Source: Bacteroidales bacterium
Lineage (GTDB): Bacteria > Bacteroidota > Bacteroidia > Bacteroidales > P3
Assembly: GCA_017545365.1 (NCBI GenBank)
Contig: JAFWOP010000058.1
Coordinates: forward strand, 1 to 64,000
Length of the DNA stretch: 64,000 bases
Reading direction: 5' to 3'
Shown here: piece after piece, positions 1-9,000 of the stretch
How positions within the stretch are numbered: the stretch's first letter is position 1
Layout: the number at the start of each line of letters is the position of its first letter
Translations under genes and position numbers: made by a program
The notes under the pieces: model-generated
What the model was told of the DNA's origin: nothing
Database searches by the model: none
What the model saw: only the letters and a program-made list of their open reading frames with translations

Positions 1-136
1 TTCCCATTGTCGCGTCCCTCCGGGACGCTGAGTAGTAGGGTTTTCGTTGACCCCACACTGCGTTCCTTGTGTGGGGTTATTGAAATTCAGCATCTTCGAT
101 GCTGTTAAAAAATCAGTCTTTTATCAAACTAGAGCC
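1..136. mobile_element. Right part of a MITE-like structured repeat (copy 1)
   Basis: This stretch matches the right three quarters of the element at 27331-27503. It has the same order of three stem-loops: 12-18 with 22-28, 51-58 with 69-76, and 88-94 with 98-104. It ends in the same terminal sequence ACTAGAGCC (128-136), preceded by AAAAATCAGTC. The left terminal repeat lies before the window start. The stems differ in sequence from copy 2 but still pair. No protein is encoded; the small open frame over it (from 99) has no codon logic and ends in spacer. Confidence 0.8.
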
Positions 137-406
137 AAAAAGTTTGACCGCAGACTCTCCTTCGTGCCAGCCCAATATAGCACCACCCTCAGCGAGGTCT
201 CAAAGTTTTCCACTCTTTGAAATCAGAAAGGCTCCAAAAAACAGTTTGTTCAGGGCATCCTTTGCCCTCCAAACAGAACCTCTTTTGTAAAAAAGAACAT
301 CAACGACATCGAGAATAGTGAGCAAAAATCGGTCATTTGTTACAATAGAGCGAAGTTTTTTTGAACTCCCCCACAATAAAAAGGCTGGCATAACGTTGTA
401 TTAAAT
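137..406. other. Spacer upstream of dapD
   Basis: I see no convincing gene here. A short hairpin GGGCA-TCCTT-TGCCC lies at about 256-270. No clear TAnnTTTG promoter precedes dapD, so its promoter is either weak or lies within the repeat element upstream. Confidence 0.5.
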
Positions 407-1288
407 ATGATGAAAACAGATACCCCGACATTGGAACATACCTCCCAACAGTCCTCGAACCCTCGGGCTGAGGGAAATTCCCTGAAGGAAATTATCGAAC
501 AGGCGTGGGAGTACCGCGAACTACTCAAAGAAAAAGCCACCAAGGAAACCATCTGCAACGTGGTGGACATGCTGAACGATGGGCAGCTGCGCATCGCCGA
601 GAAACATGACGGACACTGGCATGTGAACGAGTGGCTGAAGAAAGCCGTTATACTCTATTTCCCCATCAATCAAATGCTAACTACCGAGGTGGGACCCTAC
701 GAATACCACGACAAGATAGCCCTCAAGCACAACTATGCCGAGGGGCAGGTACGCGTGGTGCCGCCCGCAGTAGCACGTCATGGGGCTTACCTCGCACCAG
801 GGGTGGTGATGATGCCGTCGTATGTGAACATCGGGGCATACGTGGACAGCGGCACGATGGTGGACACGTGGGCAACGGTGGGCAGTTGCGCCCAGGTAGG
901 CAAACATGTGCATCTGAGCGGAGGCGTGGGCATCGGCGGCGTGCTGGAACCCGTGCAGGCAGCCCCGGTAATCATCGAAGACCACTGCTTCATAGGCAGC
1001 CGCAGCATCATTGTGGAGGGTGCTCTGATTGAAGAGGAGGCAGTGATTGGTGCCAACACGGTCATCACTGCAAGCACCCATATCATCGACGTGACCCAGC
1101 CGGAGCCTGTCACCTACAAGGGACGTGTACCGGCGAGGAGCGTGGTGATTCCGGGCAGCTACACCAAGCACTTCGCAGCTGGCGACTATCAGGTGAGCTG
1201 CGCCCTCATCATCGGCCGCCGCAATGCTTCAACCGACAAGAAGACCAGCCTCAACGACGCTCTGCGCGACTTTGGGGTGAGCGTGTAA
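407..1288 (+). CDS. dapD: 2,3,4,5-tetrahydropyridine-2,6-dicarboxylate N-succinyltransferase
   Basis: DapD transfers succinyl from succinyl-CoA to tetrahydrodipicolinate in the lysine/meso-diaminopimelate pathway that feeds peptidoglycan. The 293-residue protein has the family's helical N-terminal domain (LKEIIEQAWEYRELL, VNEWLKKAVILYFP), then a left-handed beta-helix of hexapeptide repeats at about 120-240 (PSYVNIGAYVDSG, GGVGIGGVLEP), and a C-terminal catalytic cap. The chosen ATG gives about 24 residues before the usual family start near LKEIIEQ; that extension is low-complexity and no closer ATG exists. A lipoprotein gene follows after 38 nt that are mostly short tandem repeat. Confidence 0.95.
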   Translation: MMKTDTPTLEHTSQQSSNPRAEGNSLKEIIEQAWEYRELLKEKATKETICNVVDMLNDGQLRIAEKHDGHWHVNEWLKKAVILYFPINQMLTTEVGPYEYHDKIALKHNYAEGQVRVVPPAVARHGAYLAPGVVMMPSYVNIGAYVDSGTMVDTWATVGSCAQVGKHVHLSGGVGIGGVLEPVQAAPVIIEDHCFIGSRSIIVEGALIEEEAVIGANTVITASTHIIDVTQPEPVTYKGRVPARSVVIPGSYTKHFAAGDYQVSCALIIGRRNASTDKKTSLNDALRDFGVSV

Positions 1289-1300
1289 CCATCTGATAAA

Positions 1301-1327
1301 TCCTCAATTTTCAATCCTCAATTCTCA
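1301..1327. repeat. Family A heptamer repeat (AATTCTC-type), degenerate
   Basis: TCCTCAATT, TTCAATCC and TCAATTCTC follow in series and run directly into the ATG at 1327. This is a degenerate copy of the AATTCTC repeats that recur at 5735, 22390, 24220-24402, 29440 and 32844. Confidence 0.6.
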
Positions 1328-1701
1328 TGAGAAAGACACTATTACTCTTTGCCTTAATTCCGCTGCTGCTAGTGGGATGCAAGAAGAACGAGAACATCTT
1401 CGACTTTTCGGGAAAGGTGGTCGGCTATATCGACTGCACGCTGAACCCTGCCAGCATCACCGAAATGGAGTTCGGCTATGTGGTGGCGTTGGATTCGCCC
1501 GACTCGGTCGGACGCGACTACACGTCCTCCGACGGCATTGTGATGCACAACTGCGTCATCCTCTACCGCACCAAGGCCCGCTACTATGACGGCGACCCCA
1601 TCAGCGGGTCGATGTTTTTTGACGACCGATACTCCAGGGCCTACTGCCAGATACACCGCGACTACGACCTGCCCGAAGGAGTCTGCTATTCATTGGACTA
1701 G
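1327..1701 (+). CDS. Putative lipoprotein, 124 aa
   Basis: I do not recognise a family. The N-terminus is a lipoprotein signal peptide with lipobox LLVGC (Cys18), so the product is probably anchored in a membrane facing the periplasm. The mature part is about 106 residues, acidic, with a cysteine in CTLNP and others in HNCVIL and YCQIH. It follows dapD by 38 nt and may be cotranscribed. The downstream spacer has a GC-rich hairpin (GGCAGC 1719-1724 with GCTGCC 1738-1743) but no T-run, so termination there is uncertain. Confidence 0.7.
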   Translation: MRKTLLLFALIPLLLVGCKKNENIFDFSGKVVGYIDCTLNPASITEMEFGYVVALDSPDSVGRDYTSSDGIVMHNCVILYRTKARYYDGDPISGSMFFDDRYSRAYCQIHRDYDLPEGVCYSLD

Positions 1702-1776
1702 CCTGACCGCCACCTCCAGGCAGCGCGGCGGCTGGTGGCTGCCGACGCGGGATTGTGGAAAAAAAATCCGCCACAA

Positions 1777-1809
1777 TTGTTATTATATGAAAAATATATA
1801 CTATCTTTG
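1777..1809 (+). promoter_or_regulatory. Promoter of dnaN
   Basis: TATCTTTG at 1802-1809 matches the Bacteroidota -7 consensus TAnnTTTG, and TTG at 1777-1779 lies 22 nt upstream at the -33 position. The dnaN ATG is 38 nt downstream of the -7 element. Confidence 0.7.
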
Positions 1810-1847
1810 CATTTTGTAAACAATAGTCAATAATAAGTTATAAAGAT

Positions 1848-2987
1848 ATGAAATTCATCATCAACAGCCTCCTGTTCTCCAAGCAAATCCAATCACTTAG
1901 CGGAGTGTTGACCAACAGCAACACGGTGCCCATCATCAACTGTTTCCATTTCCATCTGGACGAAGGAATGCTCACCATCCGCGCCACTGACCTTGAAACC
2001 ACCTTGGTTTCGAAAGTGGAAGTCGAGACCGGCCGCATGGACGACATCAACGATGTGGCAGTGCCGTCGAAGCTGCTGCTTGACATCATCAAGAGCATGG
2101 ACGATGTGCCTATGACCTTCAGTGTCGAAGACACCACCTACGGCATCAGCATCACCTCGGGCGAAGGCAAATACCGCATTGCGGGCAAGAACCCCGAGAC
2201 CTTCCCAAACATGCCGGAAGCCAAGGACACTACCGCCATCAAACTTACCAGCAGCCTCTTGGTGAGTGCCATCAGCAAAACCGCTTTCGCCGCCTCGACC
2301 GACGAGATGCGGCCTCAGATGGGCGGCATCTTCTGTGACCTCACCGCCGAGAACATCACCTTCGTCGCCACCGATGCACACAAACTGGTGCGCTACCGCC
2401 GCACCGATGTCACCTCCGACACCCCCGTGAGCTTCATCCTTCCCCGCAAGCCCGTCTCTATGATGAAAAGCATCATGTCCACATTGAAGGAGGACATGGA
2501 GGTGACGCTGGAATACAATAACACCAACGCAGCCTTTACCTTCGGCAACTTCTATATCATCTGCCGCCTGGTAGACGGCCGCTACCCCAACTACGATGCC
2601 GCCATACCCAAGGAGAACCCCAACAAGCTGACTGTGGACCGCAACTCGTTCCTCAACACCCTGCGCCGCGTAGGACTGTTCGCCAATCAGGCCTCGCACC
2701 AAGTGCGCCTTGCCATCCAGGAGCGCGAGCTGGTGGTCAGTGCCGAAGACCTAGAGTTTTCCAACAACGCTCAGGAGAAACTGCCCTGCCAATATGAAGG
2801 TGAACCCATGGAAATCGGATTCAACGCCAAATTCCTCACCGAGATGGTCTCCAACATCGAGACCGAGCAGATACTGATTGAAATGTCCCACCCCAGCCGT
2901 GCCGGCATCATCTTCCCCATAACCAACGAAGAGAACTCGCCAGAAGACATCCTCATGCTCGTCATGCCCGTCATGCTGGCCAACTAA
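1848..2987 (+). CDS. dnaN: DNA polymerase III subunit beta (sliding clamp)
   Basis: The beta clamp is the dimeric ring that tethers DNA polymerase III and other partners to DNA. The 379-residue length is typical and three clamp domains can be followed (about 1-120, 125-250, 255-379). Family landmarks include MKFIINSLLFSKQIQSLSGV at the start, FAASTDEMRPQMGGI and FVATDAHKLVRYR in domain 2, and the C-terminus ILMLVMPVMLAN that forms part of the partner-binding pocket. It has its own promoter. ftsX follows after 27 nt. Confidence 0.97.
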   Translation: MKFIINSLLFSKQIQSLSGVLTNSNTVPIINCFHFHLDEGMLTIRATDLETTLVSKVEVETGRMDDINDVAVPSKLLLDIIKSMDDVPMTFSVEDTTYGISITSGEGKYRIAGKNPETFPNMPEAKDTTAIKLTSSLLVSAISKTAFAASTDEMRPQMGGIFCDLTAENITFVATDAHKLVRYRRTDVTSDTPVSFILPRKPVSMMKSIMSTLKEDMEVTLEYNNTNAAFTFGNFYIICRLVDGRYPNYDAAIPKENPNKLTVDRNSFLNTLRRVGLFANQASHQVRLAIQERELVVSAEDLEFSNNAQEKLPCQYEGEPMEIGFNAKFLTEMVSNIETEQILIEMSHPSRAGIIFPITNEENSPEDILMLVMPVMLAN

Positions 2988-3014
2988 ACCAATAAGCGAA
3001 TAGTAAAGTAAGCG

Positions 3015-3890
3015 ATGTCAAAGAGTAAAGTGAACCTGTGGGAGACGCATTCCTCCACCGTGTTGAGCATCACACTGGTGCTGTTCCTCTTAGGCCTATG
3101 CCTGATGGTGGAATACCACTCCTACCGCACCACCCGCGACATGCAGGAGCGCATCACATTCAAGGTGGACCTCGTCCCCGACATCACCGACGAGGCCGCC
3201 CAAATGCTCAAAACCCGCATCGAGAGCATCCCCTGCGTGAAGCACGTCGACTACATCTCGCGCCAACAGGCTGCCGAAATCTTCACCGACGACCTCGACG
3301 ATGACTTCGTATCGTTCATCGGCTACAACCCGCTCTACCCCTCCATGATGATCAACCTTCGCGCCGACTACATTCCCGAAACAAGCCAGTCGGGCCGGTC
3401 CGACCTCATCAAGCAGTTCTCCGACGAGGTGCAGCAACTTGAGTTTGTCACCGGGGTGGCATACCAGGAGAATGTGGTCAACGAACTGAACGATGTATTC
3501 TACAAGGCCACCTGGTTCCTCATCATCTTCATGGCCTTACTCATCATCGTCAGCATACTCCTCATCAGCAGCACCATCCGCATCTCGCTCTACGCACAAC
3601 GCGAATCCATTCGGACGATGCAGCTGGTAGGGGCCAAAAGCGGATTCATAGCCCGCCCGTTCCTAGCCCGCAGCGTGTGGTACGGACTGCTGGGCTCCCT
3701 GATAGCGATTGTAATCCTTGCCATTGCCACCGGCATCTTCAACCAGTCGCTCAGCGGCCTCGACCTGCTCAACACCACCCACCTGTTTTGGTATCTTGGC
3801 ATTGCCCTCACCATCATTCTGGTGGGCATTGTGCTCTCTTACCTCTCCACCCTTTTCGCCGTCAAACGTTATCTTAGAAAAAGTAATTAA
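3015..3890 (+). CDS. ftsX: Cell division permease-like protein FtsX
   Basis: FtsX is the membrane half of the FtsEX complex, which couples ATP hydrolysis to peptidoglycan hydrolase activation at the septum. The 291 residues show the FtsX layout: an N-terminal membrane helix (about 17-37), an extracytoplasmic domain (about 40-160, with CVKHVDYISRQQA), and three C-terminal helices (about 166-190, 215-240, 260-285). The family signature RESIRTMQLVGA is present around 197-208. ftsE is not next to it. The order ftsX-DUF3098-uppP-truB is a common Bacteroidota cluster. Confidence 0.93.
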   Translation: MSKSKVNLWETHSSTVLSITLVLFLLGLCLMVEYHSYRTTRDMQERITFKVDLVPDITDEAAQMLKTRIESIPCVKHVDYISRQQAAEIFTDDLDDDFVSFIGYNPLYPSMMINLRADYIPETSQSGRSDLIKQFSDEVQQLEFVTGVAYQENVVNELNDVFYKATWFLIIFMALLIIVSILLISSTIRISLYAQRESIRTMQLVGAKSGFIARPFLARSVWYGLLGSLIAIVILAIATGIFNQSLSGLDLLNTTHLFWYLGIALTIILVGIVLSYLSTLFAVKRYLRKSN

Positions 3891-3905
3891 TCCAACCTTA
3901 TTATC

Positions 3906-4169
3906 ATGGCTAAAGAAAAACAAACTCTCGAAAACGACAAGAACCAATTTACGTTCGTCTTTTCCAAAATCAACTATATCATCATGCTGGCAGGCATCCT
4001 CTTGCTGGCCTTGGGCTACCTGATGCTCTGCGGAGGCGGTAGCGACGACCCGAACGTCTTCAACCCCGAAATGTTCAACGGCCGCCGACTCTTCCTGTCC
4101 CCCATCCTCATCAGCCTCGGCTTCATCACCGAAATTGTGGCCATCATGTACAAGGGGAAAAAGAACTAA
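3906..4169 (+). CDS. DUF3098 family membrane protein
   Basis: This 87-residue protein has a charged N-terminus, a first membrane helix (INYIIMLAGILLLALGYLML), a short polar loop with FNPEMFNGRRLFLSP, a second helix (about 61-81) and a KGKKN tail. Length, topology and position directly after ftsX fit the DUF3098 family, which is conserved beside ftsX and uppP in Bacteroidota. Its function is not known. The gap from ftsX is 15 nt, suggesting one transcript. Confidence 0.85.
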   Translation: MAKEKQTLENDKNQFTFVFSKINYIIMLAGILLLALGYLMLCGGGSDDPNVFNPEMFNGRRLFLSPILISLGFITEIVAIMYKGKKN

Positions 4170-4171
4170 TG

Positions 4172-4282
4172 ACAGGATTGCTTGATTGTTTGATTGCTTT
4201 ATTGTCTGAGTAGAATGATTCAATCATTAACACATTCATGCATTCAAGCAATAATTCAAGCATTCAGGCATTGATTTAACAC
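4172..4282. repeat. Family D octamer repeats (GATTGCTT / CAATCAAG-type)
   Basis: The left half reads GATTGCTT, GATTGTTT, GATTGCTT, TATTGTCT in series. The right half has the complementary sense (CATTCAAGCA, AATTCAAGCA, TTCAGGCA), so the whole forms an imperfect inverted repeat between DUF3098 and uppP. The same octamer family appears at 24415-24457 and inside murL at 42211-42257. Confidence 0.75.
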
Positions 4283-4302
4283 ACTAACACACATTCACAA
4301 CA

Positions 4303-5109
4303 ATGGAATGGTTTGAAGCTTTAATCCTTGGATTAGTCCAAGGTCTGACCGAATATCTGCCCGTCAGCAGCAGCGGACATCTGACAATCGGAGGCTATCT
4401 TTTTGGCCTCAATGGTGAGGAGAACCTGGCATTCACCATAGCAGTACATATTGCCACGGTGCTCAGCACCTGCGTCATCCTCTGGAAAGAGATAGTATGG
4501 CTCTTCAAAGACCTCTTCCAGTGGAAGTGGAATGAAGGGACCAAATACATCGTCAACATCATCATCTCGATGATACCTGTGGCCGTTGTGGGATTCTTCT
4601 TCAAAGACAAGGTAGAAGAGGTGTTTGGTAGCGGGCTGCTGGTCGTGGGGTGCTGCCTGCTTGTCACCGCCCTCCTTCTGGCATTCTCCTACTGGGCAAA
4701 ACCCCGTCAGCGTGAGAACATATCTCCTTGGCACGCCTTTGTCATCGGTGTGGCACAAGCCGTCGCCGTCCTTCCCGGCCTTAGCCGTTCGGGCAGCACC
4801 ATCGCCACCGGCCTCCTGCTAGGCAATAAAAAAGAGAAACTGGCCCAGTTCTCATTCCTCATGGTCATCCCTCCCATCCTTGGCGAAGCCCTGCTCAGTG
4901 CCAAGGATATGATGGAGGTAGGTGTCAGCGAGACGATGGCCGGCCTTCCCACCACGTCGCTCATCATCGGCTTCCTGGCCGCCTTCATCAGCGGCTGTCT
5001 GGCATGCAAATGGATGATTAACATCGTCAAGAAAGGCAAGCTCATCTGGTTCGCCCTCTACTGCACAATCGTGGGTGTACTGGCAATCGTTCTTCCTTTA
5101 ATGCACTAG
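4303..5109 (+). CDS. uppP: Undecaprenyl-diphosphatase (BacA/UppP)
   Basis: UppP dephosphorylates undecaprenyl pyrophosphate to recycle the lipid carrier for peptidoglycan and surface polysaccharide synthesis, and can give bacitracin resistance. The 268-residue integral membrane protein carries both signature motifs: [15 protein letters not shown] at about 13-27 and [17 protein letters not shown] at about 158-174, with glutamate, histidine and arginine residues at the expected places. Its stop codon lies at the edge of the CTAG-type repeat that fills the spacer to truB. Confidence 0.96.
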   Translation: MEWFEALILGLVQGLTEYLPVSSSGHLTIGGYLFGLNGEENLAFTIAVHIATVLSTCVILWKEIVWLFKDLFQWKWNEGTKYIVNIIISMIPVAVVGFFFKDKVEEVFGSGLLVVGCCLLVTALLLAFSYWAKPRQRENISPWHAFVIGVAQAVAVLPGLSRSGSTIATGLLLGNKKEKLAQFSFLMVIPPILGEALLSAKDMMEVGVSETMAGLPTTSLIIGFLAAFISGCLACKWMINIVKKGKLIWFALYCTIVGVLAIVLPLMH

Positions 5110-5164
5110 TGACTCTAGTATTTCTTGTACTACCAGTAACCCTAGAATTTCTAGTATTCCTAGT
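5104..5164. repeat. Family E repeat (ACTAG-N4 units)
   Basis: CTAG cores recur about every 9 nt with degenerate spacers (CACTAG, CTCTAG, CCTAG, TCTAG, CCTAG). The array spans the whole spacer from the uppP stop to the truB ATG. The cleaner copy is at 56706-56758, where the unit is ACTAGAAAT. Confidence 0.65.
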
Positions 5165-5971
5165 ATGACACTTGAAGAGCTGTTGGAGGGGGTTGTCATC
5201 CCTATTGACAAGCCGAGGCAATGGACTTCCTTTCAGGCTGTCAACAAGGTCAAGGCTGCCATCCGTAACACCTATGGTATCAAGAAATTCAAGATAGGTC
5301 ATGCGGGAACACTTGACCCCCTGGCCACAGGCTTGCTGCTCATCTGTGTCGGCAAGGCCACCAAGCGTATCGACGAGTTGCAAGCCGGCGAAAAGGTATA
5401 CACCGGCACCATGGTATTGGGTGCCACAACTCCTTGCTACGACCTCGAACGCGCCATCGACCACTACTACCCCTACGAGCATATCACATTCGAAAAGATT
5501 GAGGAGACTCGAAAGCAATTCTTGGGCGACATCCTGCAGGTGCCCCCCATCTTCAGCGCGGTAAAGATAGGCGGGCAGAGGGCCTACCAATACGCCCGCG
5601 AAGCAGCCAACGGTGAAACGCCCCCCTCCCCCACGGCCAAGACCGTACACATCGAAGAATTCACCATCACCGACTTCCGTCCAGGGAATTTGAGAATGGA
5701 GAATGAGCTGCCGCTCCCGAACAATTCTCAATTCTCAATTCTCAATTCTCAATTATACAAACATCCACAAGGAACCGTCCCCGACCACCTGCCACAGCTC
5801 GACTTCCGCATCCGCTGCGGCAAAGGCACCTACATCCGCAGCATCGCCCGCGACATGGGGCTGGCACTCGACAGCGGCGCCTTCCTCTCCGCCCTCCGCC
5901 GCGAACAAGTGGGCACCTACACCCTCTCCTCCGCCATCAACATCGACGACCTCCCGGCCCTGCTGACCTAA
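5165..5971 (+). CDS. truB: tRNA pseudouridine(55) synthase TruB, with in-frame repeat insertion
   Basis: TruB makes pseudouridine 55 in the T-loop of tRNAs. The catalytic motif GHAGTLDPLATG is intact with Asp51, and the downstream FRIRCGKGTYIRSIARDMG segment (214-232) is canonical. Between the two lies an unusual stretch at about 173-200 (5681-5764). It consists of a reverse-oriented repeat remnant (NLRMENELPLP) followed by AATTCTC repeats encoding SQFSILNSQ. The reading frame is kept across it, and the position before the FRIRCGKGTYIRS strand is probably a surface loop, so the enzyme may still be active. queA, which commonly follows truB in Bacteroidota, here lies about 7.6 kb away on the other strand. 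Confidence 0.95.
   Translation: MTLEELLEGVVIPIDKPRQWTSFQAVNKVKAAIRNTYGIKKFKIGHAGTLDPLATGLLLICVGKATKRIDELQAGEKVYTGTMVLGATTPCYDLERAIDHYYPYEHITFEKIEETRKQFLGDILQVPPIFSAVKIGGQRAYQYAREAANGETPPSPTAKTVHIEEFTITDFRPGNLRMENELPLPNNSQFSILNSQLYKHPQGTVPDHLPQLDFRIRCGKGTYIRSIARDMGLALDSGAFLSALRREQVGTYTLSSAINIDDLPALLT
5681..5764 (+). repeat. Repeat A insertion inside truB
   Basis: GAATTTGAGAATGGAGAATG then GCTGCCGCTCCC, then four AATTCTC heptamers. The first part is the reverse complement of the composite repeat at 24195-24402 with its stop codons altered. The second part is forward heptamers, which are open in all three frames. The two arms can pair as a hairpin. Confidence 0.8.
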
Positions 5972-6058
5972 AAAAAAGCAGTTTTCCCCCTATCGGTGCA
6001 ACAAAAAGGCCTTTTTTCGGTCTTATATAATAACCTATCAAAAGACAGGAAGACAAAC

Positions 6059-9000
6059 ATGAGGAAGACAATTATATTATTGCCATTATGGCTGTTGCTG
6101 GCAATACCGCTCCTGACGGCTCAAGGGCAGAGTTTCAGCGCGGTCAGCCCTTCGGGACATACCTTATACTATCAGGCCAACGGCCTCCAGGCCACACTGA
6201 TGCCCAAAACACAGCAAGCATACACCAGCAGCTACGACAATCTGACAGGTCGAGTGGTGGTTCCGTCGAAGGTGCCATACGGCAGCGACTCGCTCACTGT
6301 AACACGGGTGCATAACAGGACTTTCTTTGCCTGTAATGATTTGACATCCGTAGTGCTTCCTCCGACCATCACCACGTTAGAATCTCTCTGTTTTTATAGT
6401 TGTAGAGCACTTCAGTCCATCCATATCGGGCCAGCAGTGGACACTATCGAAGACTTGGCCATATACACCTGTCCGAGTATCGACACCATCACCGTCGACA
6501 CCGCCAATACACGATATGACAGCCGTGGCGACTGCAACGCCATCATCTGCACCGCCGACAGTACCCTGCTGTTCGGATGTCGGTGGACAGTGGTACCCTC
6601 TACGGTACGCCACATCGGCCAATGCGCATTCTACCACAACACCCCCGACACCCTCGTCCTCCCCGAGGGAGTGCGTACCATCGGATACGGGGCTTTCCTC
6701 GAAAGCTTTGCCAGTCCGCGACTAAGGGTGGTGCACCTGCCCATCACGATGCGCACCATCGGCGAGTCGGCATTTGAAGGCTGCCAACTCCTCAACGACT
6801 TGCAACTCAACGAAGGACTGGAGAGCATCGGTGTCAAGGCTTTCATATCCAACCAAGGACTGACGGAGGTGACACTGCCCACCACGCTGCGACAGTTGGA
6901 CGCATCGGCCTTTGCTGGTTGTATACGGCTCCACACACTGCACTTCAACCCCGATAGCTGCGCCCTAGTGGGACGCTACTATTTTGGGAACAACAGTACA
7001 GCCTTCGCCAATTGCGACAGCCTTGACACACTCATCATCGGTCCCAACGTACGGTATATCGCCCCTCACGCATTCCGCAACCTAGCGAGTATCAGCGAAC
7101 TCTCGCTGCCCGCCGCCATACACACCATAGGCGATTACGCTTTCGAAGGCTGCACAGGGCTGACGCGAGTAATCTATGGCGGCACCCTGGGCGACTGGTG
7201 CCGCATCGACTTCGGCCAGTGGGGCAATCCTCTCATCAACGCACACCGCCTCTATGTAGCGGACACGCTGGTGACACATGCCGACATACCTTCCGACATT
7301 ACAGAAATACGCCCATATACCTTCCTCGGCGACACCGCGCTACATAGTGCCACACTGCCCTCGACGGTAGAAAGCATCGGTTTTGCCTCCTTTATGAACT
7401 GCACAGGTTTGCGGCAAGTAACACTACAGGCCGCAAGTCTGACGGTGCGGGGACGCGCCTTCGAAGGGTGCTGTGCACTAACCCGCATCGACAGCCACGT
7501 CCTCAATCCGCGCAAAGCCGGAATACGGGCATTCGAGCAGATGAACACCCACCTGCCAGTCTATATCCCGACAGGGAGCCGCAGCCGCTACGAGGCGGCA
7601 TGGTCGCCACTGACCAACTTCATCGAGTCCTATACCCCCTCCGGGGCCATACCGCCCCCTGAGCCGGAAGCCGGGACACCCGTGCTGACCACCATGGGCA
7701 CCGACTTCTGGAGCATGTTTCTCTATCCTGCTGCCACCTACCCCAGCTTTGGCTTAGTCATCACCAGCGAGGAGGATGCCGTCGTCACTGTGGAGCAGCC
7801 ACGCCATCATTGGGACACCACCGTCTACCTACGTGGGGGCGGCAGCGAGACCGTCCTCATCCCTACCAACCGAGCCACACGCAACTATAGTCTCACCCCA
7901 GAAGTAATCATGAATCATGGCGTACACGTCACCAGCTCGGCTCCCATAGCCCTTTTCTCAGTAGACTATGGCCCCTACAGCTACGACGTTGCCACCGTCT
8001 ACCCCACAGTCACCCTCGACACCCACTACATCGTGCAAGGCTACCCCAGTGAAAGACACGCAATCGTAGGTCTGTTGGCCGTCGAGGACAGCACCGTGCT
8101 ACAAATACACACTCACTGCAGCTCCATCAGCTACACCGACGGCAGCAGCGTGACCCTCATGCGGGGGCAAGTCCTCCAGTTGAGAGACGACTGTGGCTAT
8201 CCCGGCCTTTTTGGACACACCTATTTCAATGGAATGGAAGTAGTGTCTAACGGAAAGCCCTTCGCCCTCTTCAGCGGTGCCAGCCAGATAGCCCTCCATT
8301 GTGAATCAAAACCTGGAAGCTGTTGCCTTGACCATTGCTATGAGCAGGCCACACCGACCAGCACATGGGGGCAGCGATTCCTGCTGACCTCGCCCGCCCT
8401 GAAAACCGGCGGCGACTGGGTGGTGGTCACTGCCAGCAAGGACAGCACCGTGCTGACCCTCGACGGCATACCGCTGGACACCATCGACCGCCGACAGCAC
8501 CACCGCCTCTTCCTGCCGCCCGACACCGTCCGGCTGCTCGAAGCCAGCGCACCCGTAGGTGTTTCGCTCTATTTCACTGCCGCCGACTGCAACAACGGAT
8601 GGGGCGACCCCTCGTCGGCGACCCTGCCCCCACTGAAACAAGGTACCAGCATGGCCACCTTCAACGCCGTGACCAGCGAAGGGGTGACCGACCACTTTGT
8701 CAACCTCTGCGCACCCACTGGCGCGGCACCCTATATCACCCTCGACGGCAACCCCATCGGGAGCCACTTCACCCCCCACGACTCCACCCTCAGCTATGCC
8801 CGCCTACGGGTGTCACCGGGCACCCATACCCTACGCTGCAGCCATGGAACTTTCACCGGCTGGTTCTACGGGCTGGGACCATACGAAAGCTACTCCTACC
8901 CTGCTGCCATGAGCCTGCACCCGGAAGGAGTGCTGCTGCTAGCCAACGGAACCCTAGCCCCTACCGAAGAACGATGCCTCCAGACCTGTGTCGGAAACGA

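Noticed and set aside
99..290. Small protein gene next to the first MITE copy
   Set aside because: The frame crosses the terminal repeat of the element and then AT-rich spacer, with no signal peptide, domain or codon bias.
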